NCBI RefSeq assembly: GCF_024346975.1
Contig: NZ_AP024886.1
Coordinates: 806,001 to 870,000 of the forward strand
Direction: 5' to 3'
Length of the DNA: 64,000 nt
From: Vibrio neonatus
GTDB taxonomy: Bacteria; Pseudomonadota; Gammaproteobacteria; Enterobacterales; Vibrionaceae
In this document: piece by piece, positions 37,633 through 47,547 of the stretch
Layout of the letters: each line of letters begins with the position of its first letter
Numbering within the stretch: position 1 is the first letter of the stretch
Made by a program: the position numbers and the translations under genes
Notes under the pieces: generated by a model
Told to the model about the DNA's origin: nothing
Database searches by the model: none
Seen by the model: the letters and a program-made list of their open reading frames with translations, nothing else

Positions 37633-38148
37633 ATGGAAGTTTGGTGCATTTTGAAGTTATTACGGGTTTCCCCCTCTCTCACAAAACCGAGAAACAAACA
37701 AGCTGGCATCTCCCTTGTCGAGTTTTCTGTTGTTTTTAGCTTATTTTTCCTACTGTTGTTTACCATTGTCGATTTTGCTCTATTTGGCTACGTCAAACTC
37801 ACTATGCAACATGCGGTTCGTGAAGGGGCTCGTTACGCCATTACCGGTAGAACAGATTCCGATCCAGACCAAGACAATCCTTTGCGAGAAAACGCTGTCC
37901 TTACCGTCATTGAGCATTCATCCATTGGCATATTAGAAAAAGTGATGGATATCAAAGATATTCGCGTTGAAGACGTTGATGGGCACAGTGTGTCTGGTTT
38001 TGGCTCTCCAGGACAATTGGTGTCTATCCATCTCGACTGTGAGTGGCACAGTCTTAGCCCGCTCATTATCCCGATCCTGACTGATGGTACATATAAATTT
38101 ACCGTCAGTGCCACGATGAAAAACGAAGAATTTAACGAGCAAGTATAA
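37633..38148 (+). CDS. tadE: TadE-like pseudopilin
   Basis: A minor pseudopilin of the Flp/Tad pilus type. After a basic leader it has KQAGISLVEFSVVF followed by one long membrane helix (FLLLFTIVDFALFGYV) and the typical MQHAVREGARYAITG. The glutamate in VEF is the conserved +5 type residue of the pseudopilin signal. The rest is a periplasmic beta-rich domain. The start is uncertain: the ATG at 37633 and a TTG at 37612 are both in frame and neither has a well-placed ribosome site. Three similar genes follow one another here with almost no gaps. Confidence 0.8.
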   Translation: MEVWCILKLLRVSPSLTKPRNKQAGISLVEFSVVFSLFFLLLFTIVDFALFGYVKLTMQHAVREGARYAITGRTDSDPDQDNPLRENAVLTVIEHSSIGILEKVMDIKDIRVEDVDGHSVSGFGSPGQLVSIHLDCEWHSLSPLIIPILTDGTYKFTVSATMKNEEFNEQV

Positions 38149-38151
38149 AAC

Positions 38152-38769
38152 ATGCAGACACGATTCTTTAGAAAGCAAGCTGGATTAGCCGCCGTTGAAA
38201 TGACCTTAGTCACCCCTGTGCTGCTGTTGTTATTAATGACTATTTTTGAGTTCACGCTCATTCTACAAGCCAAGAATATTATGCTTAACCTGAGTCGAGA
38301 AGGTGCAAGCCTGATCTCGCGCGCCAGTAGCTACACCGTAGAAACAGTAATGGACATCATCGCCAACAGTGCGACCCCGCTGGATATGCCTCACGATGGC
38401 ACCATTATCATCAATCAAGTGTCTAGACGAGACAACGATGAAGGGGAATTTATTTACATCTCTAGACAAGTAAAGTGGATGGATTCGGCCATTTCTGCCA
38501 CCAGCGCGATATGGGCCAACTGCCCCTCGTGGAGTAACGTCAATATTGATGACGACAATGAGGATGATATTAAAGAATGTAACCTGCCCGATAATGACGC
38601 GCAGATAAAAATAGATAACTTCCCGACCGTCACCATCGATAACGCACAAACCTCAGTCATCCAAGATGGCGAGTCCACCTATATTGTCGAGGTGTACTAC
38701 CGCTATACCCCTATTTCTAGTTTTTTACTCAGCAATGATTTCATCATCAGTGAGCGTACGTACTTATAA
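38152..38769 (+). CDS. tadF: TadF-like pseudopilin
   Basis: A 205-residue relative of TadE/TadF: RKQAGLAAVEMTLVTPVLLL and a single helix, then ILQAKNIMLNLSREGASLIS and a periplasmic domain with an acidic Asn/Asp-rich loop. The ATG is 3 bases after the previous stop, and its own stop touches the next gene. It would be processed by a prepilin peptidase, and no such peptidase is in this window. Confidence 0.78.
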   Translation: MQTRFFRKQAGLAAVEMTLVTPVLLLLLMTIFEFTLILQAKNIMLNLSREGASLISRASSYTVETVMDIIANSATPLDMPHDGTIIINQVSRRDNDEGEFIYISRQVKWMDSAISATSAIWANCPSWSNVNIDDDNEDDIKECNLPDNDAQIKIDNFPTVTIDNAQTSVIQDGESTYIVEVYYRYTPISSFLLSNDFIISERTYL

Positions 38770-38783
38770 TGCAAGGAAGCAAA

Positions 38784-40199
38784 ATGTATAAGCGTTGGAT
38801 AAAGACCCCAACTAACCAGAAAGGCGCCATCTCGTTATTTATGGTAATCGCGCTTCCTTTTATGATAATTCTGGCGGCTTTCACCATAGACACTGGCCGT
38901 GCTTATATTGCAAAAACTAAATTATTTGCAGCGGTTGATGCTGCCGGAATTGCCGCCGCACGAGTGTCATCTTTGGGTGAAGATGCGGCGAAAAACGCCG
39001 CTCAGCGCTATTTTCAGGTCAATTTTCCTAGTGGTTATTTAGATACCTCAGCCTTTATAAAATCATGGAATTTTAGCGTCGATGAATGGGGAAAAGTCAC
39101 TATCGATCTCATTGGACAAGCCGATATGCCCACAATTTTAGCTAAGCTGGTAGGTATTGACACTTGGACACTTACCGCAGAATCCCAAACCACCCGTCGC
39201 ACCGTGGATATCTCTTTGATTGTGGACAACTCTAGCTCATTAAGTGGCGTGTTTGATACGGTCAAAACCCGCTCTAAAGAGTTCTTATCGCACTTTAACC
39301 CTGCCTATGACCGAGTTGCCGTAACCAAATATGGTTATGGCGCACAAACCGTAGTGCCATTTGATCCCGACGTTCGTCAGTACGATGCTAGCGCAGTAGA
39401 ACAAGCCATCGACGACATGACCTATGACTATAACTACACCAATACCGCAGAAGGTTTTTACAAAGGCTACGGTCAATTCAGTGTCACCGGGGCGGCGCTG
39501 CCTGCCAATTTAAAAGTCATCGTGCTGTTTACCGACGGCGCACCTAATACCTTTAGCGCCAATTTTGATATAGATGGCGTCGATAATTTTGCTTCTATTT
39601 CTACAACAGGGTCAGCGGCAAGAGGCTTATGGAGTGCCAGCGAAATGGCCACTCGTATTAGTTACAATATTTGGAGCAATTACCAACATAGATGGGTCAC
39701 CCAATATCCAAGTAACTACAACTCTGAAGAAATTTATCGTTATGTGAATATTTTATCCGATGACAGTTATGCCTCATTCTCTCTCCTAGGCGGCCCTAGA
39801 GCGGGCAACCAACCTTACAATGAAAATACGTACTCCAGCAGTTCTCATAAAACCGAGTTCCATAACTTAATTCGCGGTATATCACGGGATTTACCGGAAA
39901 AAATGGCGTATGCCGCGCGAGCCGATGACATTTATATTTTCACTTTAGGCCTTGGCAGTTCACTCACCTACTCGATGGACATCAACGGCAGTAACGTCGG
40001 CACCGGCGAAGATATGCTCTACCGAATGGCAAATGACACTCGGATGAGCAGTGCTAATGGCTATGATGCACAACTCTACCCGCAACTGCATTTTCAAGCC
40101 GATCAAACCCAAGGTCTGTATTGTTATGCGGAAGATGAGCGGGATCTTGGGCCGTGTTTTGACAAAATATTGGACTTTATTACTCGCCTGACTTTGTAA
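38784..40199 (+). CDS. tadG: TadG-like protein with von Willebrand factor A domain
   Basis: A 471-residue protein with an N-terminal membrane helix (KGAISLFMVIALPFMIILAA, then FTIDTGRAYIAKTKL, the TadG pattern) and a periplasmic vWA domain beginning DISLIVDNSSSLSG, where D-x-S-x-S supplies the metal site, plus VLFTDGAPNT. The ATG at 38784 has an AAGGAAG ribosome site. An ATG at 38769 overlaps the previous stop and is less likely. TadG-type proteins help anchor or assemble Flp pili. No secretion ATPase or secretin gene accompanies it here. Confidence 0.82.
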   Translation: MYKRWIKTPTNQKGAISLFMVIALPFMIILAAFTIDTGRAYIAKTKLFAAVDAAGIAAARVSSLGEDAAKNAAQRYFQVNFPSGYLDTSAFIKSWNFSVDEWGKVTIDLIGQADMPTILAKLVGIDTWTLTAESQTTRRTVDISLIVDNSSSLSGVFDTVKTRSKEFLSHFNPAYDRVAVTKYGYGAQTVVPFDPDVRQYDASAVEQAIDDMTYDYNYTNTAEGFYKGYGQFSVTGAALPANLKVIVLFTDGAPNTFSANFDIDGVDNFASISTTGSAARGLWSASEMATRISYNIWSNYQHRWVTQYPSNYNSEEIYRYVNILSDDSYASFSLLGGPRAGNQPYNENTYSSSSHKTEFHNLIRGISRDLPEKMAYAARADDIYIFTLGLGSSLTYSMDINGSNVGTGEDMLYRMANDTRMSSANGYDAQLYPQLHFQADQTQGLYCYAEDERDLGPCFDKILDFITRLTL

Positions 40200-40325
40200 T
40201 GCAGGAGCAGCACTGCAATTACGATTAATCAAACTAACTGCATATTATAAACTTATTGATTCTATTGCTTTTTTGCCATTGATTTTTTGCTACTCTTAAT
40301 CCTAAAAGGAATTGATGGCGACAGG

Positions 40326-41138
40326 ATGAGAATTACCGATCTAAATTCATTGAATGTGTTTTTAACTTTGATGCAAACACACTCAACACAACGCGCAGCC
40401 AAGAAGTTGGGGCGTTCTCAATCGTATATTTCAAAGGTACTGGCACAACTTCGCGAAGAGCTTGATGACCCCTTGTTCACGCGCAGTGCCGAAGGACTTT
40501 CTCCCACCTCTTACGCGTTAAGTATTCAACCCAAGTTGCATCGCGCCATTGAACAATTATCGCAATCATTAGAGCCCGAAACCTTTTGCCCCACCCATAT
40601 TGACCGCATTGTAATTCACGGCCTAGAGCCACTGTTAATTCAATTTGGTAAAGCTATCATTGAAACCATTCGCCAAGAAACTGACGCGATCATTGAAATC
40701 CGTAATTGGACAAAGTTATCTGAAGGGATGATCTTAGATGAAGAAGTCGATTTAGGGCTACACGTTTTAACCGATAAGCCTCAAAGCTTATATCAAAAAA
40801 AACTCTACACCAGTTCAGGCATAGTCACTGGCAATGAAGACGGCGAATACATTAAATATATTGCACCGGGTGTCAACGAATATGAAAACCGTTTTCAGAG
40901 AGTTTTACCTGACGTGGAAGCTACCATTTTTGTCGATAACCATATGTTAATGAATAATTTAATGGAAATGGCTTATACAATGCGCCTCGCCAGCTACAGC
41001 CAAAATACTGACCTTCCTGAACTTGGCATCGACATTGCCATCATCCAAAAAACCTCTAAGAGAAAGTCACCTAAAAATCTATGGCTGGAAAAACTCATCA
41101 CGCGCTGTGTTCGAGAGCAGAATAACAATGGTAAGTAA
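40326..41138 (+). CDS. LysR-family transcriptional regulator
   Basis: A 270-residue LysR-type regulator with a clear HTH (FLTLMQTHSTQRAAKKLGRSQ, SYISKVLAQLREELDDPLFTRSAEGLSPT) and a shorter, divergent effector domain. The only ATG in the right place is at 40326, with AAGGA 15 nt away and AGG adjacent, so translation may be weak. It follows the tad-like genes by 126 bases on the same strand, but a link is not shown. Target unknown. The 285 bases after it hold no recognised gene. Confidence 0.85.
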   Translation: MRITDLNSLNVFLTLMQTHSTQRAAKKLGRSQSYISKVLAQLREELDDPLFTRSAEGLSPTSYALSIQPKLHRAIEQLSQSLEPETFCPTHIDRIVIHGLEPLLIQFGKAIIETIRQETDAIIEIRNWTKLSEGMILDEEVDLGLHVLTDKPQSLYQKKLYTSSGIVTGNEDGEYIKYIAPGVNEYENRFQRVLPDVEATIFVDNHMLMNNLMEMAYTMRLASYSQNTDLPELGIDIAIIQKTSKRKSPKNLWLEKLITRCVREQNNNGK

Positions 41139-41423
41139 TGAAGAATGCTAAATAATGCAGCTTAAAAATAGTGATATGTAACACGTTACAAAATTCATTG
41201 GCAGTGATGATGGTCTAATAGTTTCAGAATTCAACTCATGGGCTTCTACCAGAACTGATGGATCGCTAAACGAGTTATTGCGATTTTCAATGTTGCAGTT
41301 CTTCTTGCTACAACATACTAAAGGATAGCTAACGCCTACTTAAACTATAAGTGACGTGTACAATATTTAAGTGCTAGCTAGTTCGGCACGCGCCCACTCT
41401 CGCAACTCAGATTTAAAGCGTGA

Positions 41424-42464
41424 TTATGTAACAACCTTTTCTCGGATTCTATTCAGTGAATCAGTTACATGGTCAGGGTAATTACCCGTAAAATACTCAA
41501 ATATTAATGGATTGCCAGTGTAAAAATGAGAGCAAAACTCAACCCAGAAATCTACAGAAAACTCACCATTAAACTTAAATAATTTAATATTTTTTGCTTT
41601 AAGTGAGTTTAATGACTTACTGTCAAAGTTAAAGTCCATGTCAATTCTCTGATGGTATTCGTTGGGCAAGAAATGCTGAACAGCGCCGTCAAAATGTCTA
41701 AATGCTTTTTTATTAAGATCATATTCTGCATGAATATACCGGACAGGATGATAGGTTACACCATCTAGTTCAACTGTTACGTCTTCGTGTTTAAACTCTA
41801 AAGCCTGAAAGGTTCGAATATTACCTTTGCTACTCCATTTAACATCGAGAGAATAAGCATCGTTAAATATACTATTACTTAGCACTCTTTCTATATCAAG
41901 TGGTGGCCTTAATTTAGATATGCCGTCGGGAATGTTTTCTATATTTCTATCGAAAGGAGCTCCAAACCATGTGTCAGCCTCCATATAGAAAAATGATTCA
42001 GTATTGAGCCTAACGTTATCAAAATCTAGCGCAATATAAGCATCAATGTTGTCGTCCTCTACTCGCCAAAATAGCTCTACAAATAAAGGAGCCCAGTTGT
42101 TTAAAAGAAACATCCCTCTTCTAAAGTATGGGTGAACCATTACTACAAAGTCATTCAATCCAATATAACCCGCCATTTGGTTTGAGGACTGCAACTTATC
42201 TTTAATAAAATTCCAAGAGACTAGCCCATCTTTATCCACTGGTAAATCAGGGTATATATCTTTAAGAATGTTTTTCCGTCGCGCTACGACACCTATTGTT
42301 TGAATATAATCGAAATCATCTTTAAGGACTGATATGTTGTGCTGTTCACAGTATAGCGAAAACTCTTGTATTCTTTGTCTATGCCTATCCAACTCAAACT
42401 CTTTTTCTTTTTGGGGTTGCTGAGAATTCATTTCTTTTTGATAAATTTCCATATTGATTACCAC
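41424..42464 (-). CDS. hypothetical protein, 346 aa
   Basis: I do not recognise this protein. It is soluble and acidic-aromatic, with an N-terminal charged helix (KEFELDRHRQRIQEFSLYCE) and a beta-rich remainder containing HPYFRRGMFLLNNWAPLFVE, YIALDFDNVRL and FYMEADTWFGAPFDR. There are no membrane segments or signal peptide. The start could be the ATG at 42464, 42452 or 42431; none has a strong ribosome site. It has no operon partner, and the flanking gaps are gene-free. An accessory origin is plausible. Confidence 0.7.
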   Translation of the reverse strand: MVINMEIYQKEMNSQQPQKEKEFELDRHRQRIQEFSLYCEQHNISVLKDDFDYIQTIGVVARRKNILKDIYPDLPVDKDGLVSWNFIKDKLQSSNQMAGYIGLNDFVVMVHPYFRRGMFLLNNWAPLFVELFWRVEDDNIDAYIALDFDNVRLNTESFFYMEADTWFGAPFDRNIENIPDGISKLRPPLDIERVLSNSIFNDAYSLDVKWSSKGNIRTFQALEFKHEDVTVELDGVTYHPVRYIHAEYDLNKKAFRHFDGAVQHFLPNEYHQRIDMDFNFDSKSLNSLKAKNIKLFKFNGEFSVDFWVEFCSHFYTGNPLIFEYFTGNYPDHVTDSLNRIREKVVT

Positions 42465-42819
42465 ATAGCGACGGTGTACGCATAATCACAAAACATTTCT
42501 TATTAATCGACTTTCTCGTTTTCCTTCTAGCCTAACTTTCATTCAAACTACCATAAATCATTAAAAGATCATGCGTATACATCACATTTTCCAATCATCA
42601 TTTAGGTAAAAACGAGCCTGCATGCTATCACTTTCAACCATGCTCATTATCTTAAGTTAATGTTGCATTTAATCTGATATTAACAATCACTTACTCGATA
42701 TCTCATCGACCAAACGAGGTTGAATTCTAAACAAACTATCTCATTTTAAAACATAAACGAGATCGAACTATTAAACCAACAAGCACCTATCTGACTAGAA
42801 AAAGTATCTCGAAGCTTTA
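42465..42819. other. intergenic, no gene seen
   Basis: 355 AT-rich bases between the hypothetical gene and the acetyltransferase. No open frame, hairpin or promoter stood out. Confidence 0.5.
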
Positions 42820-43272
42820 CTATGCCTGTTCTACTTTCTGTGTGAAATGCTCAAAAGCCGTAATCTTTGAATAACCCTCAGAAATATATAGCTTTCTAGC
42901 CGTTTCATTATCAACAGCAGTTGCTAGTTTAACTGTTAGAGCATTTGTTTCTAAAGCATACCTTTTTACATGCTGTAATAGTGCTTTGCCCACCCCCTTT
43001 TTTCTTGCTGGTTCAGCAACAAATAGATCATTTAAATACCACATGCGCTTCATTGCGACTGAAGAAAAAGATGGATAAAGTTGAACAAAACCTAACAGTT
43101 TATCTTGATGATCGATTGCTAGGAAAATGACTGAATCTGAACAATTTATTCTTTCTTCAATAAAAGCTCTAGAACCAGATAAGTTAGGCTCTTGACCATA
43201 AAACTGACGATATAAATCAAATAGTTGAGCTATATCTTCAAAATAAGATTTATCTACTTTTTCTATTTTCAA
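42820..43272 (-). CDS. GNAT family N-acetyltransferase
   Basis: A 150-residue GNAT enzyme. The pattern MWYLNDLFVAEPARKKGVGKALL holds beta strand 4 and the acetyl-CoA-binding R/Q-x-x-G-x-G/A loop (RKKGVGKA), followed by KLATAVDNETARKLYISEGY. Starts with TTG at 43272, chosen because a perfect AAGGAG lies 7 nt before it. The frame upstream has no better start. Substrate unknown. Confidence 0.85.
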   Translation of the reverse strand: MKIEKVDKSYFEDIAQLFDLYRQFYGQEPNLSGSRAFIEERINCSDSVIFLAIDHQDKLLGFVQLYPSFSSVAMKRMWYLNDLFVAEPARKKGVGKALLQHVKRYALETNALTVKLATAVDNETARKLYISEGYSKITAFEHFTQKVEQA

Positions 43273-43684
43273 AATGACACTCCTTATCAATTTGTGAGGA
43301 AAAACTATTACGCTAAAACGACTAACAGCCGCTTTTCCTCTTACATAATGACGTCTTTCATTTACTAGTTCAACGCATAATCAATGACTTAGTCACTATG
43401 TAAAGTAATTAGATTGCTAAAATAAGCATGATTTTTAGATGAGTTGAATTCGGATAGTTTACTGTCTAGCAAACTCACCTTAATAAGGTTTGAATCGATA
43501 CTGTGGCAGATTTACAGCTTTTCCAAGATAAAATGTTGAGTCCACAACCGTGTAGGGCTAGAACATCACGTATAATAGAGCGTTTCCAGTTCTTATTTGA
43601 AATAGATTTATTGGAAGGATTAAACTTTTTTACGAACAAAAAAATGAAAGCCTGATAAGTCTCCTCATCAGGCTTTATCGTTCT
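43273..43684. other. intergenic flank of IS3 copy 2
   Basis: No gene recognised. A minus-strand frame covers 43475-43699 but crosses both a terminator and the IS end, so it is not believed. The stretch may be the truncated edge of a sequence lost when the insertion elements arrived. Confidence 0.45.
43647..43676 (-). terminator. intrinsic terminator beside IS3 copy 2
   Basis: AAAGCCTGAT and ATCAGGCTTT form a perfect 10-bp stem with a 10-nt loop. On the minus strand it is followed by CA and seven T residues. The gene it served is not visible and may have been displaced by the IS. Confidence 0.75.
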
Positions 43685-43692
43685 TGTAGTGG

Positions 43693-44852
<1,160 letters not shown>

Positions 44853-44919
44853 TGAACACCTCATTAATTGTGGTGACTTTATCACCTAATTGGGTGTCCG
44901 GGATCATTAAACCACTACA

Positions 44920-46224
44920 GAGACTGTCCTAAATTCTGTGTAATTGCCTAAACTAAGCCTTAAAGGCTAAGGATAGGCAATATGAATAAGAAAGAACTTG
45001 AAGCTTTCGCTAAGGAAGCTGCTAAAGGAATTAAAACTCCTGAAGACTTAACTGAGTTCAGCCAAATGCTGAAGAAAATAACGGTTGAGGCTGCTCTCAA
45101 TGCAGAGATGGATGCGCACCTTGGCTACGAAAAACATAAGCCCTCTAAGTCTAATAATTACCGCAATGGCAAGAGCAGTAAACGCGTAAAAACCGAAGAT
45201 GGAGAGTTTGAACTTGATACTCCTCGGGATCGCCTTGGCTCGTTTGAACCTAAACTGGTCAAAAAACACCAATCACGATTTACCTCTATGGATGACAAAA
45301 TCTTGTGGCTCTATGCCCAAGGAATGAGTACTCGCGATATCGTCAATGCTTTCGATGAATGGTATGGCGCAGATATATCACCTAGCCTCGTATCACGAGT
45401 GACAAATGCGGTAATAGAAGAAATAGTTGAGTGGCAATCTAGGCCACTTGACGCCATTTATCCCATCGTTTATCTCGATTGTATTGTGGTCAAGATCCGC
45501 CAAGACAAACGTATTATCAATAAGTCGGTCTTCCTCGCTCTAGGTATTAACACTGATGGTCAGAAAGAACTCATGGGCATGTGGATAGCAGAAAACGAGG
45601 GCGCTAAATTTTGGTTGAGTGTTTTAACTGAGCTCAATCAACGTGGTGTTGAAGACATTCTTATTGCTTGTGTGGATGGATTAAAGGGGTTTCCCGATGC
45701 CATCAACACGGTTTTCCCCCAAACGCATATTCAGCTGTGTATCGTCCATATGGTACGAAACTCATTAAAGTATGTGTCATGGAAAGATTATAAGGCCGTC
45801 ACAGCTGACCTAAAGCGTGTGTATCGCTCAGCTACAGAAGATGAGGCTTTACTTGAGCTAGAGCGCTTTGGCGAAGCCTGGGATAGTCAATATCCACAAA
45901 TCTCCAAGTCCTGGCGCAATCATTGGCAGAACCTCAACACGCTGTTCAACTACCCTGAAGATATTCGTAGAGCTATCTACACAACTAATGCTATTGAATC
46001 TCTCAACAGCGTGATACGTAAAGCACTAAAAAAACGAAAGATCTTCCCAAACGATGAGGCTGCAACAAAAATGGTATACCTAGCGATCAAAGACGCCAGC
46101 AAGAAATGGACGATGCCCATTCAAAACTGGCGTCAGGCTATGAGTCGGTTTATTATCGAGTTCGAGGAACGTCTCGAAAAGCACATTAACTAAATGGCAA
46201 TTACACAGAATCTGTTACAGCCTC
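44920..46224 (+). mobile_element. IS256-family insertion sequence (1305 bp)
   Basis: Imperfect 29-bp terminal inverted repeats: GAGACTGTCCTAAATTCTGT at the left, continuing GTAATTGCC, and its complement at 46196-46224, matching at 24 of 29 positions. It carries one transposase gene. The expected 8-9 bp target duplication cannot be seen because IS3 copy 2 occupies the left flank. Confidence 0.88.
44982..46193 (+). CDS. IS256-family transposase (mutator type)
   Basis: A 403-residue DDE transposase. It begins MNKKELEAFAKEAAKGIKTP and has the hallmark ALNAEMDAHLGYEKH, DTPRDR, the first Asp in PIVYLDCIVVKI, the second in ACVDGLKGFPDAI, the CIVHMVRNSLKYVSWKDYK motif, and the Glu in TNAIESLNSVIRKA. 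It appears complete. A decayed relative of its C-terminal half lies at about 59435-59944. Confidence 0.95.
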   Translation: MNKKELEAFAKEAAKGIKTPEDLTEFSQMLKKITVEAALNAEMDAHLGYEKHKPSKSNNYRNGKSSKRVKTEDGEFELDTPRDRLGSFEPKLVKKHQSRFTSMDDKILWLYAQGMSTRDIVNAFDEWYGADISPSLVSRVTNAVIEEIVEWQSRPLDAIYPIVYLDCIVVKIRQDKRIINKSVFLALGINTDGQKELMGMWIAENEGAKFWLSVLTELNQRGVEDILIACVDGLKGFPDAINTVFPQTHIQLCIVHMVRNSLKYVSWKDYKAVTADLKRVYRSATEDEALLELERFGEAWDSQYPQISKSWRNHWQNLNTLFNYPEDIRRAIYTTNAIESLNSVIRKALKKRKIFPNDEAATKMVYLAIKDASKKWTMPIQNWRQAMSRFIIEFEERLEKHIN

Positions 46225-46297
46225 CATAAAAACAGCAATATAGATATGAATGACTGTATAAATATACTTTGCACAAAAAATAGAACTAGGTGCATAT

Positions 46298-47476
46298 GTG
46301 ACTACTATAACTCAAAATCTAACCGCGTCTAACGTCGCGAATAAAACAACTACCCGACTTGCTTCAATAGATGTCATGCGTGGTATCGTCATGCTTATTA
46401 TGTTGTTGGATCACGTCCGTGAACGTTTCTATTATCACCGACCCGTTGCCGATCCAATGTCTTTAACTGAAACTGAACCGGAATTGTTTTTTACCAGACT
46501 GCTTGCCCACCTGTGCGCGCCTTTATTTGTATTTCTTACTGGGTTGTCTGCTTGGTTGTATGCAAATCCAAACAACGGCATCAAAAGAGATCCAAGCGCA
46601 TTTCTTTTAAAGCGTGGGCTATTTCTGATCTTTATCGAAGTTACGCTCATTAATTTATCTTGGTTTGGTAAGTATGAAACACTTTATCTACAGGTAATTT
46701 GGGCGATTGGGCTTAGTATGATCGCACTCGCATTGCTGTGTAAGTTGCCGCGAAACATGATTGCAGGTCTTGGGCTACTCATTGTGTTCGGGCACAATCT
46801 TCTTACACCAATTAACTTTGCACCGGGTGAGTTTGGATACATATTCTGGACCATCTTGCATGATGCAGGGTTCTTAGTCAGTGAAGGTGCACTAAAGATC
46901 AAGCTTTCTTACCCTGTCTTGCCTTGGATAGGAGTGATCTTACTCGGTTATGCAGTAGGCCCAATTTTTGGCAAAACGTATGATGCTAAAACTCGTCGCG
47001 CAATATTGATTAAACTCGGCGCCTCAAGCTTAGGCTTATTGATGATACTGCGTGGATTCAATATTTATGGAGAAACATTAGATTGGCAGGCTCAATCAAC
47101 TTTCATACTAACAATTATGGACTTCTTTAACTTCAGCAAGTATCCACCGTCATTGCATTATATTTTAATGACATTAGGGCTAGGTATGATTCTTTTGCCG
47201 TGCTTTGAAAAAATAAACAATAGTGTAACCCGCGCATTACAAACCTTTGGTTCAGCACCTATGTTTTTCTACATATTGCACCTGTACGTATTACTGTTTG
47301 GCTATCGCCTGATGCTCAATACCTATGGGTCAAACTATGGTGATTTATTTGCTTTACCAAGTGTTGATTATATTTGGTTGACTACTATTTTGCTCGCCAC
47401 CGCTCTCTACTTGCCAGTAAAAACGTTTGCCAATTATAAACATAACTCACAAAAAGCATGGCTTAAGTATTTGTAA
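46298..47476 (+). CDS. DUF1624/HGSNAT-like membrane acyltransferase
   Basis: Polytopic inner-membrane protein of 392 residues with about ten helices. The N-terminal RLASIDVMRGIVMLIMLLDH and the following FTRLLAHLCAPLFVFLTGLSAWLY are the signature of the DUF1624/heparan-alpha-glucosaminide acetyltransferase group, which includes the conserved histidine in LLDHVRE. The start is GTG at 46298 with AGG 8 nt upstream. An overlapping ATG is out of frame. The reaction is unknown; an acyl transfer to a sugar or envelope component is a family-based guess. It precedes the alginate genes but points toward them from the other strand. Confidence 0.82.
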   Translation: MTTITQNLTASNVANKTTTRLASIDVMRGIVMLIMLLDHVRERFYYHRPVADPMSLTETEPELFFTRLLAHLCAPLFVFLTGLSAWLYANPNNGIKRDPSAFLLKRGLFLIFIEVTLINLSWFGKYETLYLQVIWAIGLSMIALALLCKLPRNMIAGLGLLIVFGHNLLTPINFAPGEFGYIFWTILHDAGFLVSEGALKIKLSYPVLPWIGVILLGYAVGPIFGKTYDAKTRRAILIKLGASSLGLLMILRGFNIYGETLDWQAQSTFILTIMDFFNFSKYPPSLHYILMTLGLGMILLPCFEKINNSVTRALQTFGSAPMFFYILHLYVLLFGYRLMLNTYGSNYGDLFALPSVDYIWLTTILLATALYLPVKTFANYKHNSQKAWLKYL

Positions 47477-47491
47477 TTAAAGATAAAGATT

Positions 47492-47522
47492 AAAAAAGGC
47501 GAGCACTGCTCGCCTTTGTTTT
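47492..47522. terminator. bidirectional terminator between the acyltransferase and PL6 genes
   Basis: AAAGGCGAGC-ACT-GCTCGCCTTT forms a perfect 10-bp GC-rich stem with a 3-nt loop, T's on the plus strand and A's (T's on the minus strand) on the other. It serves both convergent genes. Confidence 0.9.
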
Positions 47523-47547
47523 ACCTAACCATCTACGTTGTTATATT

